64,000 nt of DNA from Longimicrobiales bacterium (GTDB taxonomy: Bacteria; Gemmatimonadota; Gemmatimonadetes; Longimicrobiales; Gaopeijiaceae): the NCBI GenBank assembly GCA_958296005.1, contig CATQHQ010000002.1:614501-678500 (forward strand), given 5' to 3'. How positions within the stretch are numbered: position 1 is the stretch's first letter; each line of letters begins with the position of its first letter. The translations under genes and the position numbers were made by a program. Shown here piece after piece: positions 8,550-19,178 of this stretch. The notes beneath the pieces were generated by a model, which worked only from the letters and a program-made list of their open reading frames with translations, was not told the origin of the DNA and made no database searches.

Positions 8550-9902
8550 ATGAAGATCGACGGCGGTGGAGAGTGCGTGCGTCGGATCGGCCGGGTATCG
8601 CCGACGACGTTCCTTCGGCTGGCGAAAGGGCAGCCCCGGGGCTTTTGGGCGAGCGGAGACCGGTGGGTGGCTCACGCGGGGGTGGCGGAGGATATCTGGT
8701 TGCCGGTTGGGGAGGAGTGCCGCTTTCGGACTGTGGAGACGCTGGCAGGACGGGTTCTTGGGCGACACGAGGGTCCAGGCGCGACGCGCGTCTTCGGCGG
8801 TTTCGCGTTTTCGGGGACGGACACCCTGACGGGGAGTTGGCTTTCGTTTGGGTCTGCGCGCTTCCATATGCCGGAAGTCGAGATCGAGTACCGGCCGGAG
8901 ACGGGGTCGTGCTGGGTGACGGCTCGCGGCGAGAACGGCGGCCACGCCGAGGAGGCCTGCAGGGCGTGGACCGGTGCGCTCTCGGCGGTCGGGAGTGCCG
9001 ATAGACGCGGGAGGACAGCGCCTGCGCCCGCAGGCTTTCGGCGGGCCGGGCAGATCAGCGGGATGGCCCGCGGGACCTGGGAGCGGATGGTGGCGAACGC
9101 CCTGCGGCGGATCGAGGTCGGGGACGCGGAGAAGGTGGTCCTGGCCCGCACCTTGGAGGTGCAGCCCGACGGGAGCGTGGAGCCGGACGAGGTGGTGGAT
9201 GCCCTGTGGCGGGAGAACCGCGGCAGCCACGTCTTCCTCTTCGAGCCTGAAGCGGGCAAGGCAATGGTTGGTGCCGCCCCGGAGACGCTGGCCACGGTCG
9301 CCAACGGCGTCTTTCGGGCGACGGCGGTGGCGGGGAGCGCGGGCGTTGGGGCGAACTCGGTGGAGACGGCCCACTTGGCCGACCGGCTGTTCAACAGCGC
9401 GAAGGACCGAGCGGAGCACGACTTCGTGGTTCGCGACATGGTGGCGCGGCTCGAGGCGCTGGGGTGCAGCGTCGGGCGGGATGTGGAGCCCCATGTGCTC
9501 GCGCTGGCCCGCATCCAGCACCTGGAGACGAAGATCGTGGCGAAGGTGCCGCCCGGTCTGTCCCTCTTGGCCATTGTGGAGTCCCTGCATCCGACGCCGG
9601 CGGTGTGCGGCATGCCCCGAGAGGTGGCGCTGGCCGTGCTGACGGAGAACGAGGTCTTCGACCGGGGCTGGTACGCGGGCCCGGTGGGGTGGCTGGATTC
9701 CAACGGGCGGGGGATATTCGTGCCCGCGCTGCGCTCGGCTGTACTGCGCAACGGCTCGTGGCGACTGTTCGCCGGCGCCGGCATCGTCGCGGGCTCGGAC
9801 CCGGTCTCGGAGTGGGAGGAGACGGAGATCAAGTTTCAGCCGGTGCTCCAGGCCATGGTGCGGGCCGAGATGAGCACGCGAGCCCAGCCCGGGGCCGAAT
9901 GA
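8550..9902 (+). CDS. menF: Isochorismate synthase
   Basis: Chorismate-binding enzyme motifs: EKVVLARTLEV, FEPEAGKAMVGAAPETL, LHPTPAVCGMPREVAL, GWYAGPVGWLD, FAGAGIVAGSDP; adjacent to menD. Confidence 0.93.
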   Translation: MKIDGGGECVRRIGRVSPTTFLRLAKGQPRGFWASGDRWVAHAGVAEDIWLPVGEECRFRTVETLAGRVLGRHEGPGATRVFGGFAFSGTDTLTGSWLSFGSARFHMPEVEIEYRPETGSCWVTARGENGGHAEEACRAWTGALSAVGSADRRGRTAPAPAGFRRAGQISGMARGTWERMVANALRRIEVGDAEKVVLARTLEVQPDGSVEPDEVVDALWRENRGSHVFLFEPEAGKAMVGAAPETLATVANGVFRATAVAGSAGVGANSVETAHLADRLFNSAKDRAEHDFVVRDMVARLEALGCSVGRDVEPHVLALARIQHLETKIVAKVPPGLSLLAIVESLHPTPAVCGMPREVALAVLTENEVFDRGWYAGPVGWLDSNGRGIFVPALRSAVLRNGSWRLFAGAGIVAGSDPVSEWEETEIKFQPVLQAMVRAEMSTRAQPGAE

Positions 9903-11686
9903 CCGGCGAGCTCAACTTCGCGTGGGCCAGGGAGATCGTCGGCGTCCTCTATCGCGGAGGCGTGACAGAAGTCGAGGTCGCTCCCGGCTCCAGGTCGGCG
10001 CCGCTGGTGCTCGCGGTCCGGTCGTTCCCCGGGATCCATGCGCGAGTCCACTTGGACGAACGCTCCGCCGCGTTCTTCGCGCTGGGCTACGGGCGACGGA
10101 GCGGCCGCCCGGCCGCCGTAGTCACGACATCGGGAACCGCCGTTGCCAACCTGCTCCCGGCTGTCGTGGAAGCCGACGCCTCCGACGTTCCGGTGATCAT
10201 CGTTACCGCGGACCGTCCCGGCCGGCTTCGCGGGGCCGACGCTCCCCAGACGATTGATCAGCCAGGCATCTTCGGCCCCCGGCTCCGCTTTGAAGCGGAC
10301 CTGCCGGTGCCCGAGCCCGACGCACTGCCCCACGCCGGCCGAATCGCGTCTGAAGCTCTGGGAAGCGCCGTGGGCCCGCCTGCAGGGCCGGTCCATCTCA
10401 ACGTTCCCTTCGACAAGCCTTTGCACCCCTCCTCGCCTGCAGGGGTGGAGGTGGGCGACGAACGCGCGTCTTCAAGCGCCCCTGGGTCGGCCCCCGAGCG
10501 GGGATCGCCGGGGCAACCGGACGACGCGGTGGAGCGCGGGGCGGCTCGTGTTGCCGACCGGCTGGCTGCCGCCCGCCGACCGATCCTGGTGGCTGGACCG
10601 TCCAGCGCCCCGGATGCCGAAGGCCCCGCGCTGGCCGAGTTCGCCGAACGGCTCCGCATCCCCCTCTTGGCCGACTCCCTTTCCGGGGCCCGGTTCACCG
10701 CGAGGGCGCGACGCGCGGCTCCGGCCCGATTGCCGGTCTGCGGCGCCTACGACCACTACCTCCGGGACCCGGCCGTCGTGGAGAGGCTCGCGCCGGACCT
10801 GATCCTCCGCACGGGCCGCACCCCCACGTCGGTCGCGCTGGAGACCACCCTGGAGCGCTGGCGCGACGCCGCACAGGTCGTGATCGACGCCGGTCGCCGG
10901 CCCAAGGACCATCAGCGCTTGGCGGACGACTATGTTCGCGCCCCCGCCGGTCCCGTCTTGGCGCGCGTCGCCGCATCGGCCTCCGGCGCCCCGGCCGATC
11001 CGTGGCGCACCCTCTGGTCCCGAGCCGAGGCTGCGGCGTGGTCCGCCGTCGAAGAGGCCGCCGGCGACCCTGCCAACGAAGGCGCGTACGCCGCTGCCGT
11101 CCTCGGGGCGCTGCCTTCGGACGCGACGCTCTTCGTCGCCAGCTCGATGCCGGTCCGCGACCTCGACACGTACTGCCGTCCGGCGTCGAGGGAGGTTCGG
11201 GTCCTGGCCAACCGTGGGGCCAACGGCATCGACGGGACCGTCTCGTCGGTGCTGGGGTGCGCCGCGGGAGGCGCCGGCCCCGTCGTCGGACTTCTGGGCG
11301 ACCTGGCCTTCTACCACGACATGAACGGCTTGCTGGCGGCCCGCGACCTGGAGCTGAACGTCGTCCTCGTCTTGGTGGACAACGACGGAGGCGGCATCTT
11401 CCACATGTTGCCCATCCGGGCGTTCGAGCCTGCGTTCACGCCTTACTTTGCGACGCCCCACGGGCTAGACTTCCGCCATGCGGCCCGCCTCTACGACATC
11501 CGGTTTCGCGACGTTCACGGTCCGGCCCAGCTGGCGGAGGCCGTAGCCGCCGCCGTCCGCCGCCCGGGGACCGAGATCGTTCGCGTGCGGACCGACCGGG
11601 AAACCAACCGCCGCCGCCACGAAGGAGTCCGCGAGGAGGCGGCCCGTCGCGCCGCCACCGCGCTGGGCTTGGCCGCCGATCGCTGA
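9899..11686 (+). CDS. menD: 2-succinyl-5-enolpyruvyl-6-hydroxy-3-cyclohexene-1-carboxylate synthase
   Basis: ThDP enzyme: VTEVEVAPGSRSAPLVLA, TSGTAVANLLPAVVEA, GDLAFYHDMNGL, VLVDNDGGGIFHMLP; ATG overlaps menF stop (ATGA). Confidence 0.95.
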   Translation: MTGELNFAWAREIVGVLYRGGVTEVEVAPGSRSAPLVLAVRSFPGIHARVHLDERSAAFFALGYGRRSGRPAAVVTTSGTAVANLLPAVVEADASDVPVIIVTADRPGRLRGADAPQTIDQPGIFGPRLRFEADLPVPEPDALPHAGRIASEALGSAVGPPAGPVHLNVPFDKPLHPSSPAGVEVGDERASSSAPGSAPERGSPGQPDDAVERGAARVADRLAAARRPILVAGPSSAPDAEGPALAEFAERLRIPLLADSLSGARFTARARRAAPARLPVCGAYDHYLRDPAVVERLAPDLILRTGRTPTSVALETTLERWRDAAQVVIDAGRRPKDHQRLADDYVRAPAGPVLARVAASASGAPADPWRTLWSRAEAAAWSAVEEAAGDPANEGAYAAAVLGALPSDATLFVASSMPVRDLDTYCRPASREVRVLANRGANGIDGTVSSVLGCAAGGAGPVVGLLGDLAFYHDMNGLLAARDLELNVVLVLVDNDGGGIFHMLPIRAFEPAFTPYFATPHGLDFRHAARLYDIRFRDVHGPAQLAEAVAAAVRRPGTEIVRVRTDRETNRRRHEGVREEAARRAATALGLAADR

Positions 11687-11707
11687 ACCCGAACCCCCGA
11701 GGAACCG

Positions 11708-12547
11708 ATGACCGACACGGCCTGGGAGACCGCCAAGACCTACGAAGACATCACCTACAGGAAGCGGGACGGAGTTGCCCGAATCGCGATCAACCGCCCC
11801 GAAGTGCGCAACGCCTTCCGCCCCGAGACCCTCTTCGAGCTTCTGGACGCCTTTGGCGACGCCAACGAGGACCCGCAAGTGGGCGTCGTGCTCCTCACCG
11901 GCGAAGGGCCGGCCAGGGACGGCAAGTACGCCTTCTGCTCCGGCGGCGACCAGCGGGTCCGAGGCGACGCGGGGTACGTGGGCCGGGACGGGGTTCCGCG
12001 CCTGAACGTCCTCGTGCTGCAGCGCCTGATCCGCACCATGCCCAAGCCGGTGATCGCCCTCGTGGCAGGCTACGCGATCGGCGGAGGACACGTCCTGCAC
12101 GTGGTGTGCGACCTGACGATCGCCGCGGACAACGCCGTCTTCGGGCAGACCGGCCCCAAGGTAGGCAGCTTCGACGGCGGCTTCGGATCGTCGTACCTAG
12201 CGCGCATCGTCGGGCAGAAGAAGGCCCGGGAGATCTGGTACCTGTGCCGCCAGTACGACGCCCGGGAAGCGGAAGCGATGGGGCTGGTCAACAAGGTCGT
12301 CCCCGTGGACGAGCTGGAGGACGAGGGCTTCGCGTGGGCGCAGCAGATCCTTCAGCACAGCCCGCTGGCGATCCGGTTGCTCAAGTCCGCCTTCAACGCC
12401 GATGTGGACGGGCAGGCTGGACTCCAGGAGCTGGCCGGCAACGCCACGCTCCTCTTCTACATGACGGAGCAGGGCCAAGAAGGCCGCGACGCCTACCTGC
12501 AGAAGCGCAAGCCCGACTTTCGACGGTATCCTTGGCTTCCGTGGTAG
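11708..12547 (+). CDS. menB: 1,4-dihydroxy-2-naphthoyl-CoA synthase
   Basis: Crotonase fold: [67 protein letters not shown]. Confidence 0.95.
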   Translation: MTDTAWETAKTYEDITYRKRDGVARIAINRPEVRNAFRPETLFELLDAFGDANEDPQVGVVLLTGEGPARDGKYAFCSGGDQRVRGDAGYVGRDGVPRLNVLVLQRLIRTMPKPVIALVAGYAIGGGHVLHVVCDLTIAADNAVFGQTGPKVGSFDGGFGSSYLARIVGQKKAREIWYLCRQYDAREAEAMGLVNKVVPVDELEDEGFAWAQQILQHSPLAIRLLKSAFNADVDGQAGLQELAGNATLLFYMTEQGQEGRDAYLQKRKPDFRRYPWLPW

Positions 12548-12567
12548 AGGACGGGGGTCCGGCGGGC

Positions 12568-13509
12568 ATGGAGCGCGCGCGCGTCGCCCCGAGCCCTGTG
12601 CGCGTGTGGATCTCGGCGACCCGCCCCAAGACGTTGACCGCCGGGCTTGCGCCGGTAGCCGCCGCGACTGGACTCGCGACCGCCCAGGGCGTCTTCGCCG
12701 GCGACGCCGTGGCGGCCTCGTTGATGTGCGTGGTCTTTCTGCAGATTGCGACCAACTTGGCCAACGACTACTTCGACTTCGTCAAGGGCGCCGACACGGC
12801 CGAGCGTGTTGGTCCGACGCGCGCCACCCAATCGGAGCTCTTGTCGCCCACGGCGGTCTTTCTCGGCATGTCGGTGTGCTTGGTGCTGGCAGCCGGCGCC
12901 GGGGGCTACCTGGCAGGTGCGGCCGGCTGGCCTATGTTCGCCTTGGGCGCCGTGTGCCTGGCGTGCGCGGTCGGCTACACCGGCGGGCCGCGGCCGCTCG
13001 CCTACCACGGCCTGGGCGACCTCTTCGTGCTCGTCTTCTTCGGACCCGTGGCGACGGCCGGGACCTACTACGTGCAGACCCAGGTCCTGTCGGCGGACGC
13101 GATCCTCGCCGGGGTCGGCCTCGGGGCGTTCAGCACGGCGATCCTGACCGTCAACAACCTGCGGGACCGAGAGACCGACGCGGCGGCCGGCAAGCGCACC
13201 CTGGCCGTGCGCTTCGGCGACAGATTTGCCGCCTACGAGTACATGGCGTGTCTGCTGGTGGCCCTGCTGACGCCCGTTGTCGGCCTTGCCTTCCTCGGGT
13301 GGTCGCCGTGGCTGTTCATCTGCGTCTTCGGCGTGGTCAGCTGCAGAAGGCCGGCGTCGATCGTGGCCGCCTACGCCAAGCCCGGGGCGGACGCCGGGGA
13401 GCTGGACCGCAGGGCCCTCAATCCAGTCCTCGGGATGACGGCCCGGTGCGTGCTGATGTACGGCTTGCTGCTCGCCATAGGCTTCATGTCCGCCGTGCTC
13501 TGGGGGTAA
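12568..13509 (+). CDS. menA: 1,4-dihydroxy-2-naphthoate octaprenyltransferase (UbiA family)
   Basis: [72 protein letters not shown]; multi-TM. Confidence 0.93.
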   Translation: MERARVAPSPVRVWISATRPKTLTAGLAPVAAATGLATAQGVFAGDAVAASLMCVVFLQIATNLANDYFDFVKGADTAERVGPTRATQSELLSPTAVFLGMSVCLVLAAGAGGYLAGAAGWPMFALGAVCLACAVGYTGGPRPLAYHGLGDLFVLVFFGPVATAGTYYVQTQVLSADAILAGVGLGAFSTAILTVNNLRDRETDAAAGKRTLAVRFGDRFAAYEYMACLLVALLTPVVGLAFLGWSPWLFICVFGVVSCRRPASIVAAYAKPGADAGELDRRALNPVLGMTARCVLMYGLLLAIGFMSAVLWG

Positions 13510-13515
13510 GGGGCG

Positions 13516-14934
13516 TTGCCGTCAAGACAACTAGCCCGCGCGGCTGCCGCGGCTCCCGACGCCGTGGCCCTGAAGTGGGACGGCGAACATCTCTCCTACC
13601 GGGAACTGGATCAAGCCGCAACCCGATGGGGGGACCGGTTTCGGGCCACCGGCCTGTCGCCGGGCGCGGTCGTCGCTCTGTCGGTTCCCCCGGGGCCGGA
13701 GGCCGTCGCCGCTCTCTTCGGCGCGTGGCGCGGCGGGTACGTGGCCGCGCCGCTCCACGAAGGGCTCGCCGAGCACGAGGTCGCCTACGCCATGCGTCTC
13801 CTCCGCCCGGCTTGCCGCGTGGACGCCGGCGGGGCCGTCGCGACCGTCGCGGATCGGGCGTCCGGCGGCTCCCACGGGACCGATGCCCGCGACGGCCGGC
13901 GCAACGTCTGCGTCTTCCTCCTCACCTCGGGTTCCTCGGGAAGCCCCAAGGCCGTCGGGATCGCCCCCGACGCCTTCGCCGCTTCAGCCGCCGGGACCTG
14001 TCGCCTCCTCTCCCTGCGACCCGACGACTGCTGGGGCCTCTGCCTCTCGCTGGGCCACGTCGGCGGGCTGGCGCTGCTCCTCCGCGCCGTCGCGATGGGG
14101 TGCGCGGTCCGACTCTGGGCGTCGTTCGACGCCGACGCAGTGGCGGAAGCCGTCGCAGCGGGCGACGTGACCCACCTCTCTCTGGTGCCGGTCATGTTGC
14201 GACGCGTGCTGGATCGCCTCGGCGGGCGGGCGCCTGCCGGCAGACTCCGGTGCGTTCTGGTGGGAGGCGCGGCGGCGTCCCGGGAGCTGCTCGACCGGGC
14301 CGCGAGGGCGGGGTTGCCGGTCGCCCCCACTTGGGGGATGACAGAGACGGCGTCCCAGGTGGCCACCGCGCCGCCCGAATTGGCACGACGGCTTCCGGGG
14401 ACCGTTGGACCGCCCCTGCCGGGGGTGGAGGTGAAGGCGGTGGATGCGGATGCGCCGCACGACCGGGGCGTCTTGGCCGTGCGGGGTCCCACGCTGGCTT
14501 CGGTGGTGGTGCGAACGCCGGGCGCCGCGCCGGAAGCGCTGCCGGTGGACGACGACGGCTGGTTCCGCACCGCCGACGTGGGCCGAGTGGACGAGGCCGG
14601 GCGCCTCTGGGTGGAGGGTAGGGCCGATGCGATGATCGTGACCGGAGGGTTGAACGTGGCGCCCAGAGAGGTGGAACAGGTGATCGAGTCGATGCCCGGC
14701 GTCGCGGAGGCGGTGGTCTTCGGGACGCCGGACGAGGAGTGGGGAGAAGTCGTCGCGGCCGTGGTCGAGGCGGACCAGAGCACGGTCAGGGCGGAGGACG
14801 TGTTCAGCCATTGCCGCGCCCGCCTGGCGAAAGGCCGCCGTCCGTCTCGAGTCCAAGTGGTGGAGGGCCTGCCGCGCACCCAGACGGGCAAGACGATGCG
14901 AGAGGCGGCGCGGGAGAGGTTCGGCAACGCATGA
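13516..14934 (+). CDS. menE: o-succinylbenzoate-CoA ligase (AMP-forming)
   Basis: LLTSGSSGSPKAVGI, PTWGMTETASQVAT, DGWFRTADVGRVDEAGRLWVEGRADAMIVTGGLNVAPREVE; end of men block. TTG start. Confidence 0.88.
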   Translation: MPSRQLARAAAAAPDAVALKWDGEHLSYRELDQAATRWGDRFRATGLSPGAVVALSVPPGPEAVAALFGAWRGGYVAAPLHEGLAEHEVAYAMRLLRPACRVDAGGAVATVADRASGGSHGTDARDGRRNVCVFLLTSGSSGSPKAVGIAPDAFAASAAGTCRLLSLRPDDCWGLCLSLGHVGGLALLLRAVAMGCAVRLWASFDADAVAEAVAAGDVTHLSLVPVMLRRVLDRLGGRAPAGRLRCVLVGGAAASRELLDRAARAGLPVAPTWGMTETASQVATAPPELARRLPGTVGPPLPGVEVKAVDADAPHDRGVLAVRGPTLASVVVRTPGAAPEALPVDDDGWFRTADVGRVDEAGRLWVEGRADAMIVTGGLNVAPREVEQVIESMPGVAEAVVFGTPDEEWGEVVAAVVEADQSTVRAEDVFSHCRARLAKGRRPSRVQVVEGLPRTQTGKTMREAARERFGNA

Positions 14935-16238
14935 CCCAGAACGCCCCCGCGACCTCGCTCCTCGACGAACTCCGCTGGCGGGGCCTCCTTGCCGACTTCA
15001 CCAGCCACGCCGCCGAAGCGCTGGCCGCCGGCCAAGTCACCGGTTACATCGGCTTCGACCCCACGGCTTCGTCGCTCCATGTGGGCTCGCTGGTCCCGAT
15101 CATGGGACTTGTGCACTTGCAGCGGGCGGGCCACTGCCCGATCGCGCTGGTGGGCGGCGGCACGGGGTTGATCGGCGACCCCTCGGGGAAGGCGTCGGAG
15201 CGCGCGTTGCTGGACAAGGCGCAGGCGGAGGAGAACGCGCGCGGAATCCACCGGCAGCTGTCGCTGTTTCTCGACTTCGAAAGCCGAACCAACCCCGCTC
15301 GCATGGCGAACAACTTGGATTGGCTGAGCGACATGGGGATGGTGGACTTCCTGCGCGACGTGGGGAAGCACTTCTCCGTCAACGCCATGTTGCGCAAGGA
15401 GTCGGTGAAGCGTCGCCTGGACGAGGAAGAGTCGGGCCTCTCCTTCACCGAGTTCAGCTACCAGCTCCTGCAGGCGTACGACTTCCGCGAACTCGCCACC
15501 CGTTTCGGATGCACGTTGCAGATGGGCGGGTCGGACCAGTGGGGCAACATCACCGCGGGAATCGACCTCGTGCGCCGCATGGGCGGGCCGCGTTGCCACG
15601 GGATCGTCTTTCCGCTGCTGGAGTCCCGGGGCGGCGTCAAGTTCGGCAAGACCGAGGCGGGGACAGTCTGGCTGGACCCGGAGCGCACCTCGCCCTACCG
15701 CTTCTACCAGTACTGGCTCAACACGGAAGACGCCGACATGGTGCGCTACCTGCGGTTGTTCACCCTTCTGGGCAAGGCGGAGGTCCACGAATTGGCCCAG
15801 GCGACCTCCAAGAACCCCCACCGGCGGGAGGCGCAACGGCGGCTGGCCGCGGAAGTCACGCGGATCGTCCACGGCCAGGAAGGGCTGGACCGGGCCGTCC
15901 AGGCGTCCCGAGTGCTCTTCGGCGGCAGCGTCGAGGGACTAGGGGCGGACGAGATTGCCGAGATCTTCGCCGACGTGCCTTCCAAGACCATTGCCAAGTC
16001 CCGCTTGGAGGCAGAGGGCGGCCTACCGCTCGCGCCGCTGATGGCGGAGGTTGGGATCGCGTCGTCCGGGTCGGCGGCCCGACGGCTGATCAAGGAGGGC
16101 GGCGTCTACGTCGGCGGGGTTCGGGTGACGGACGTCCGCGCTACGCTGGCCGCGGCCGACGCCGTCGAGGGCCGCTTCGTGGTCCTGCGCGTCGGCAAGA
16201 AGCGCCACTGCCTGCTGGACGCGGGGGCGCCGATCTAA
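14931..16238 (+). CDS. tyrS: Tyrosyl-tRNA synthetase
   Basis: YIGFDPTASSLHVGSLVPI (HIGH-like), KFGKTEAGTVWLD (KMSKS-like), QMGGSDQWGNITAGIDLVRR, C-terminal S4 domain; ATG overlaps menE stop. Confidence 0.96.
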   Translation: MTQNAPATSLLDELRWRGLLADFTSHAAEALAAGQVTGYIGFDPTASSLHVGSLVPIMGLVHLQRAGHCPIALVGGGTGLIGDPSGKASERALLDKAQAEENARGIHRQLSLFLDFESRTNPARMANNLDWLSDMGMVDFLRDVGKHFSVNAMLRKESVKRRLDEEESGLSFTEFSYQLLQAYDFRELATRFGCTLQMGGSDQWGNITAGIDLVRRMGGPRCHGIVFPLLESRGGVKFGKTEAGTVWLDPERTSPYRFYQYWLNTEDADMVRYLRLFTLLGKAEVHELAQATSKNPHRREAQRRLAAEVTRIVHGQEGLDRAVQASRVLFGGSVEGLGADEIAEIFADVPSKTIAKSRLEAEGGLPLAPLMAEVGIASSGSAARRLIKEGGVYVGGVRVTDVRATLAAADAVEGRFVVLRVGKKRHCLLDAGAPI

Positions 16239-18559
16239 ACCGATTTCCTCCCCACGGGCGCGCCGACCAGGTAGTCGGGGATCTCGAAAGCGTCCACGAG
16301 CTCGAGGGCATGGGGCGCCAGCTCTCGGCACGCCCGGTTCACCTCCGCCCGAACGGCCTCGCTCTTCATCGGCTCGAAGTACCCTGCCTCCAGGTACCAC
16401 GCCCTGTGCGTCTCCAAGACGGACAACCCGTACAGCGACAACACCCGGGCGAGCAGTTCCTTGCCCTTGGACTCCGCCAGCGGTTCCAGGTCTCGCAGGG
16501 CCGTCGAGAGAAGAACCCGGTCGGCGTGGGCCGACGCCAGCGCGATCAGGTGGTCCTGGCACTCGTTCGCCGCGTCGAAGCTGTCCATGCCCGCGTCGAT
16601 CCGGGCCTTCAGCCGACGGGCCGCGGAGCGCAGCAGCCGATCCTCCCGGTACCGGAGAGCGGCCAGTTGGAACGCGCCTCCAACCAAGTGGTCCGGGTCC
16701 GTTCGGCGCGTGACGACCGGGTTCATGTCCGTCAGGCGCGTGCCGGCCATCTCGGCCAAGTAGCGAGCCATCCCCCACATCGACAAGTCGCCCATGTCCC
16801 TCCCGTAGCGGGAGAGCAAGCCCTTGGCGACGAGCTGGAGAAGGACCGGGTTGGCGCCCTCGAAGGTGGTGAACACGTCGGTGTCGGCCTTGAGCCGGCC
16901 GAACTGGTTCTCGGCGAGGTAGCCCTGGCCGCCGCACGCCTCTCGACACGCTTGCAGGGTGTTCACCGCGTCGCGAGAAGCCGTCGCCTTGAGCGCGGCG
17001 GCCCGGACTTCGAGCCGACGTCGGTCTGCATCGGGGTCCGCAAGGCGCCGGATCAGCGCCCGCACCGCGAAGCCGGTCGCGTAGCAACGGGCCAGCCGAG
17101 GCAGGAGCGCGCGCTGCACGCTCAGGTAGGTCAGCACCGGGACCTCGGCTCCTCCCGCTGGACCGAACTGGCGACGGGCCGCGGTGTAGCGCACCGCAAT
17201 CGTCAGCGCCTTGCGGGCGACGGCGACGGAGGCGGCGGCGATGCTGACGCGCCCGGACACGAGCGTTCCCAGCATGGTGAAGAACCGCCGCCCCGGGCTG
17301 GGGATCGAGCTCTCGTACTCGCCGGCGTCGTTGATCCCGGCGAAGCGGTCGAGAAGGGCGCCCTCGGGCACCCGCACCGCATCGAACCGGATGCGCCCGT
17401 TGTCCACGCCGTTCAGCCCTTCCTTGGCGCCGCAATCCTCTATCGACACGCCCGGCGCAGGCGCCCCGGAGCGCTCGCGGATGGGAACCAGGAAGGCGTG
17501 GACGCCGTGGTCCGTCCCGCCCGCCAAGAGCCGCGCGAAGACCGTGGCGATCCGCCCGTCAAGCGCAGCGTTGCCGATGTAGTCCTTGCGGGCGTCGTCG
17601 TCGGGGGTCGCCACGACGAACTCCCGCGCCGCCGCATCGTGGGTCGCGACGGTGCGGATATCCCGGACGTTGGAGCCGTGGCCGGTCTCGGTCATCGCGT
17701 AGCAGCCGGGCAGCTCCATCGATGCGACCCGGGCCAGGTAGCGGCGGTGGTGCTTCTCCGTGCCCAGCTGTGCGATGCTGCCGCCGAAGAGCCCGAACTG
17801 GACGCCGTACTTGACCAGCACGCTCAAGTCTCCCAAGGCAAGCTCCTCGAAGACGGCAACGCCTGCGCCCGCGTCTCCGGCGCCGCCGAGCTCCTCGGGA
17901 AAGGCGAAGGCGCCCAGGCCCGCTTCCGCCAGCGCCTTCACCGCGACGAGGGTTCGCTCCCGCTGCTCGGCCAGAGGCAGCGGGTCGGGGATGCGCAGCT
18001 CCGGCTGGGACAGCACCGCGCGCACCCGCGCTCGAAGCTCCGGGTAGTCTCCCCGAACCGCCTGGGCGACTTGGCGGGCGGTTCCCGACGAGCGTGCCCC
18101 GATCGCGGGCACCCCGCCGTAGGCGCCGACCAACTCTCGAAGAACCTCTCCCCCCGAGAAGCCCAGCTCCATCTCCAGCTTGCCCAGGGTCGCGACGGCC
18201 GCCGTTCGCCACGACGGCGCTCGGGTCGTCGTCGCCTCCGCCAGAGCCAACCCGGCTCGCGTCAGGGTCACGACGCCGGTACCGGCCGTCGCCCGAACCG
18301 CCGCAGTTGCCGCGCTGTAGGTTGCCGAGCTCGGCGGGCGGGTCCGATCCAGCCATTCCTTCGCCCGCGCCCGGCCCTCTTGGGTCATCCATTCGGTGCC
18401 GTCAAGCGTCCGGCGGATCGACTCTAGCTCGACCTCGTCGATCAAGCCGTCAGCCCAAACGGCGCACAGCAACGGCAGCAAGACGAGGAACGAAGGCTCC
18501 TGGGAAAGCGGAGATCCCCAAGGGGGCGTGGCGGATGGCGGTTGCTGGCGGGCGGACAT
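16235..18559 (-). CDS. Acyl-CoA dehydrogenase/acyl-CoA oxidase family protein with N-terminal TerB-like helical segment
   Basis: [66 protein letters not shown]-terminus [28 protein letters not shown]. Confidence 0.85.
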   Translation of the reverse strand: MSARQQPPSATPPWGSPLSQEPSFLVLLPLLCAVWADGLIDEVELESIRRTLDGTEWMTQEGRARAKEWLDRTRPPSSATYSAATAAVRATAGTGVVTLTRAGLALAEATTTRAPSWRTAAVATLGKLEMELGFSGGEVLRELVGAYGGVPAIGARSSGTARQVAQAVRGDYPELRARVRAVLSQPELRIPDPLPLAEQRERTLVAVKALAEAGLGAFAFPEELGGAGDAGAGVAVFEELALGDLSVLVKYGVQFGLFGGSIAQLGTEKHHRRYLARVASMELPGCYAMTETGHGSNVRDIRTVATHDAAAREFVVATPDDDARKDYIGNAALDGRIATVFARLLAGGTDHGVHAFLVPIRERSGAPAPGVSIEDCGAKEGLNGVDNGRIRFDAVRVPEGALLDRFAGINDAGEYESSIPSPGRRFFTMLGTLVSGRVSIAAASVAVARKALTIAVRYTAARRQFGPAGGAEVPVLTYLSVQRALLPRLARCYATGFAVRALIRRLADPDADRRRLEVRAAALKATASRDAVNTLQACREACGGQGYLAENQFGRLKADTDVFTTFEGANPVLLQLVAKGLLSRYGRDMGDLSMWGMARYLAEMAGTRLTDMNPVVTRRTDPDHLVGGAFQLAALRYREDRLLRSAARRLKARIDAGMDSFDAANECQDHLIALASAHADRVLLSTALRDLEPLAESKGKELLARVLSLYGLSVLETHRAWYLEAGYFEPMKSEAVRAEVNRACRELAPHALELVDAFEIPDYLVGAPVGRKSV

Positions 18560-18677
18560 CGATGCGCAGGCGTGTAGGGTGGGGGATCGGCACCCCTATT
18601 CTCCATCCGCCGTTCCGGCGTCGCAAGCGGGCGGAAGCGGTTGCCGATCGTCCGCCGCCGCGCATATTTTTCCGGCC

Positions 18678-19178
18678 ATGATCCAGCCTCTCGTTGGCGT
18701 GATCATGGGCTCCCGGAGCGATTGGGACACCATGGGCCAGGCCGTGGACGTGCTCGACGCCCTGGGCGTGCCCCACGAAGTGCAGGTGGTGTCCGCGCAC
18801 AGAACGCCGGACCTCCTCTTCGAGTACGCCGCGACGGCCGAGGAGCGCGGACTGCAGGTGATCATCGCCGGGGCAGGCGGGGCGGCCCACCTGCCGGGAA
18901 TGGTGGCCGCCAAGACCGTGTTGCCCGTGCTCGGCGTGCCCGTCCGGTCCAGGGCCCTCTCGGGCATGGACTCGCTCCTCTCAATCGTGCAGATGCCGTC
19001 GGGCGTCCCCGTGGGCACCCTGGCGATCGGCGAGGCGGGGGCGGCCAACGCGGCCCTCTTGGCGGCGCGGATCGTGGGGCAGGGCAACCCTGCGGTCCGG
19101 GAGGCGGTTCGCGCCTACGCGCGCGCCCGGACCGAGGCCGTGCTGGCCGACCGGGATCCGCGAGAACCGCCCCCGTGA
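18678..19178 (+). CDS. purE: 5-(carboxyamino)imidazole ribonucleotide mutase
   Basis: [56 protein letters not shown]; in-frame ATG at 18678 within longer ORF. Confidence 0.96.
   Translation: MIQPLVGVIMGSRSDWDTMGQAVDVLDALGVPHEVQVVSAHRTPDLLFEYAATAEERGLQVIIAGAGGAAHLPGMVAAKTVLPVLGVPVRSRALSGMDSLLSIVQMPSGVPVGTLAIGEAGAANAALLAARIVGQGNPAVREAVRAYARARTEAVLADRDPREPPP

Noticed and set aside
6870-9590. 906-aa minus-strand ORF
   Set aside because: Antisense to desaturase/decarboxylase/menF, which have clear motifs.
13785-15872. 695-aa minus-strand ORF
   Set aside because: Antisense to menE and tyrS.
15320-18427. 1035-aa plus-strand ORF
   Set aside because: Runs out-of-frame through tyrS and antisense through the acyl-CoA dehydrogenase; composition is Gly/Arg/Pro-biased.
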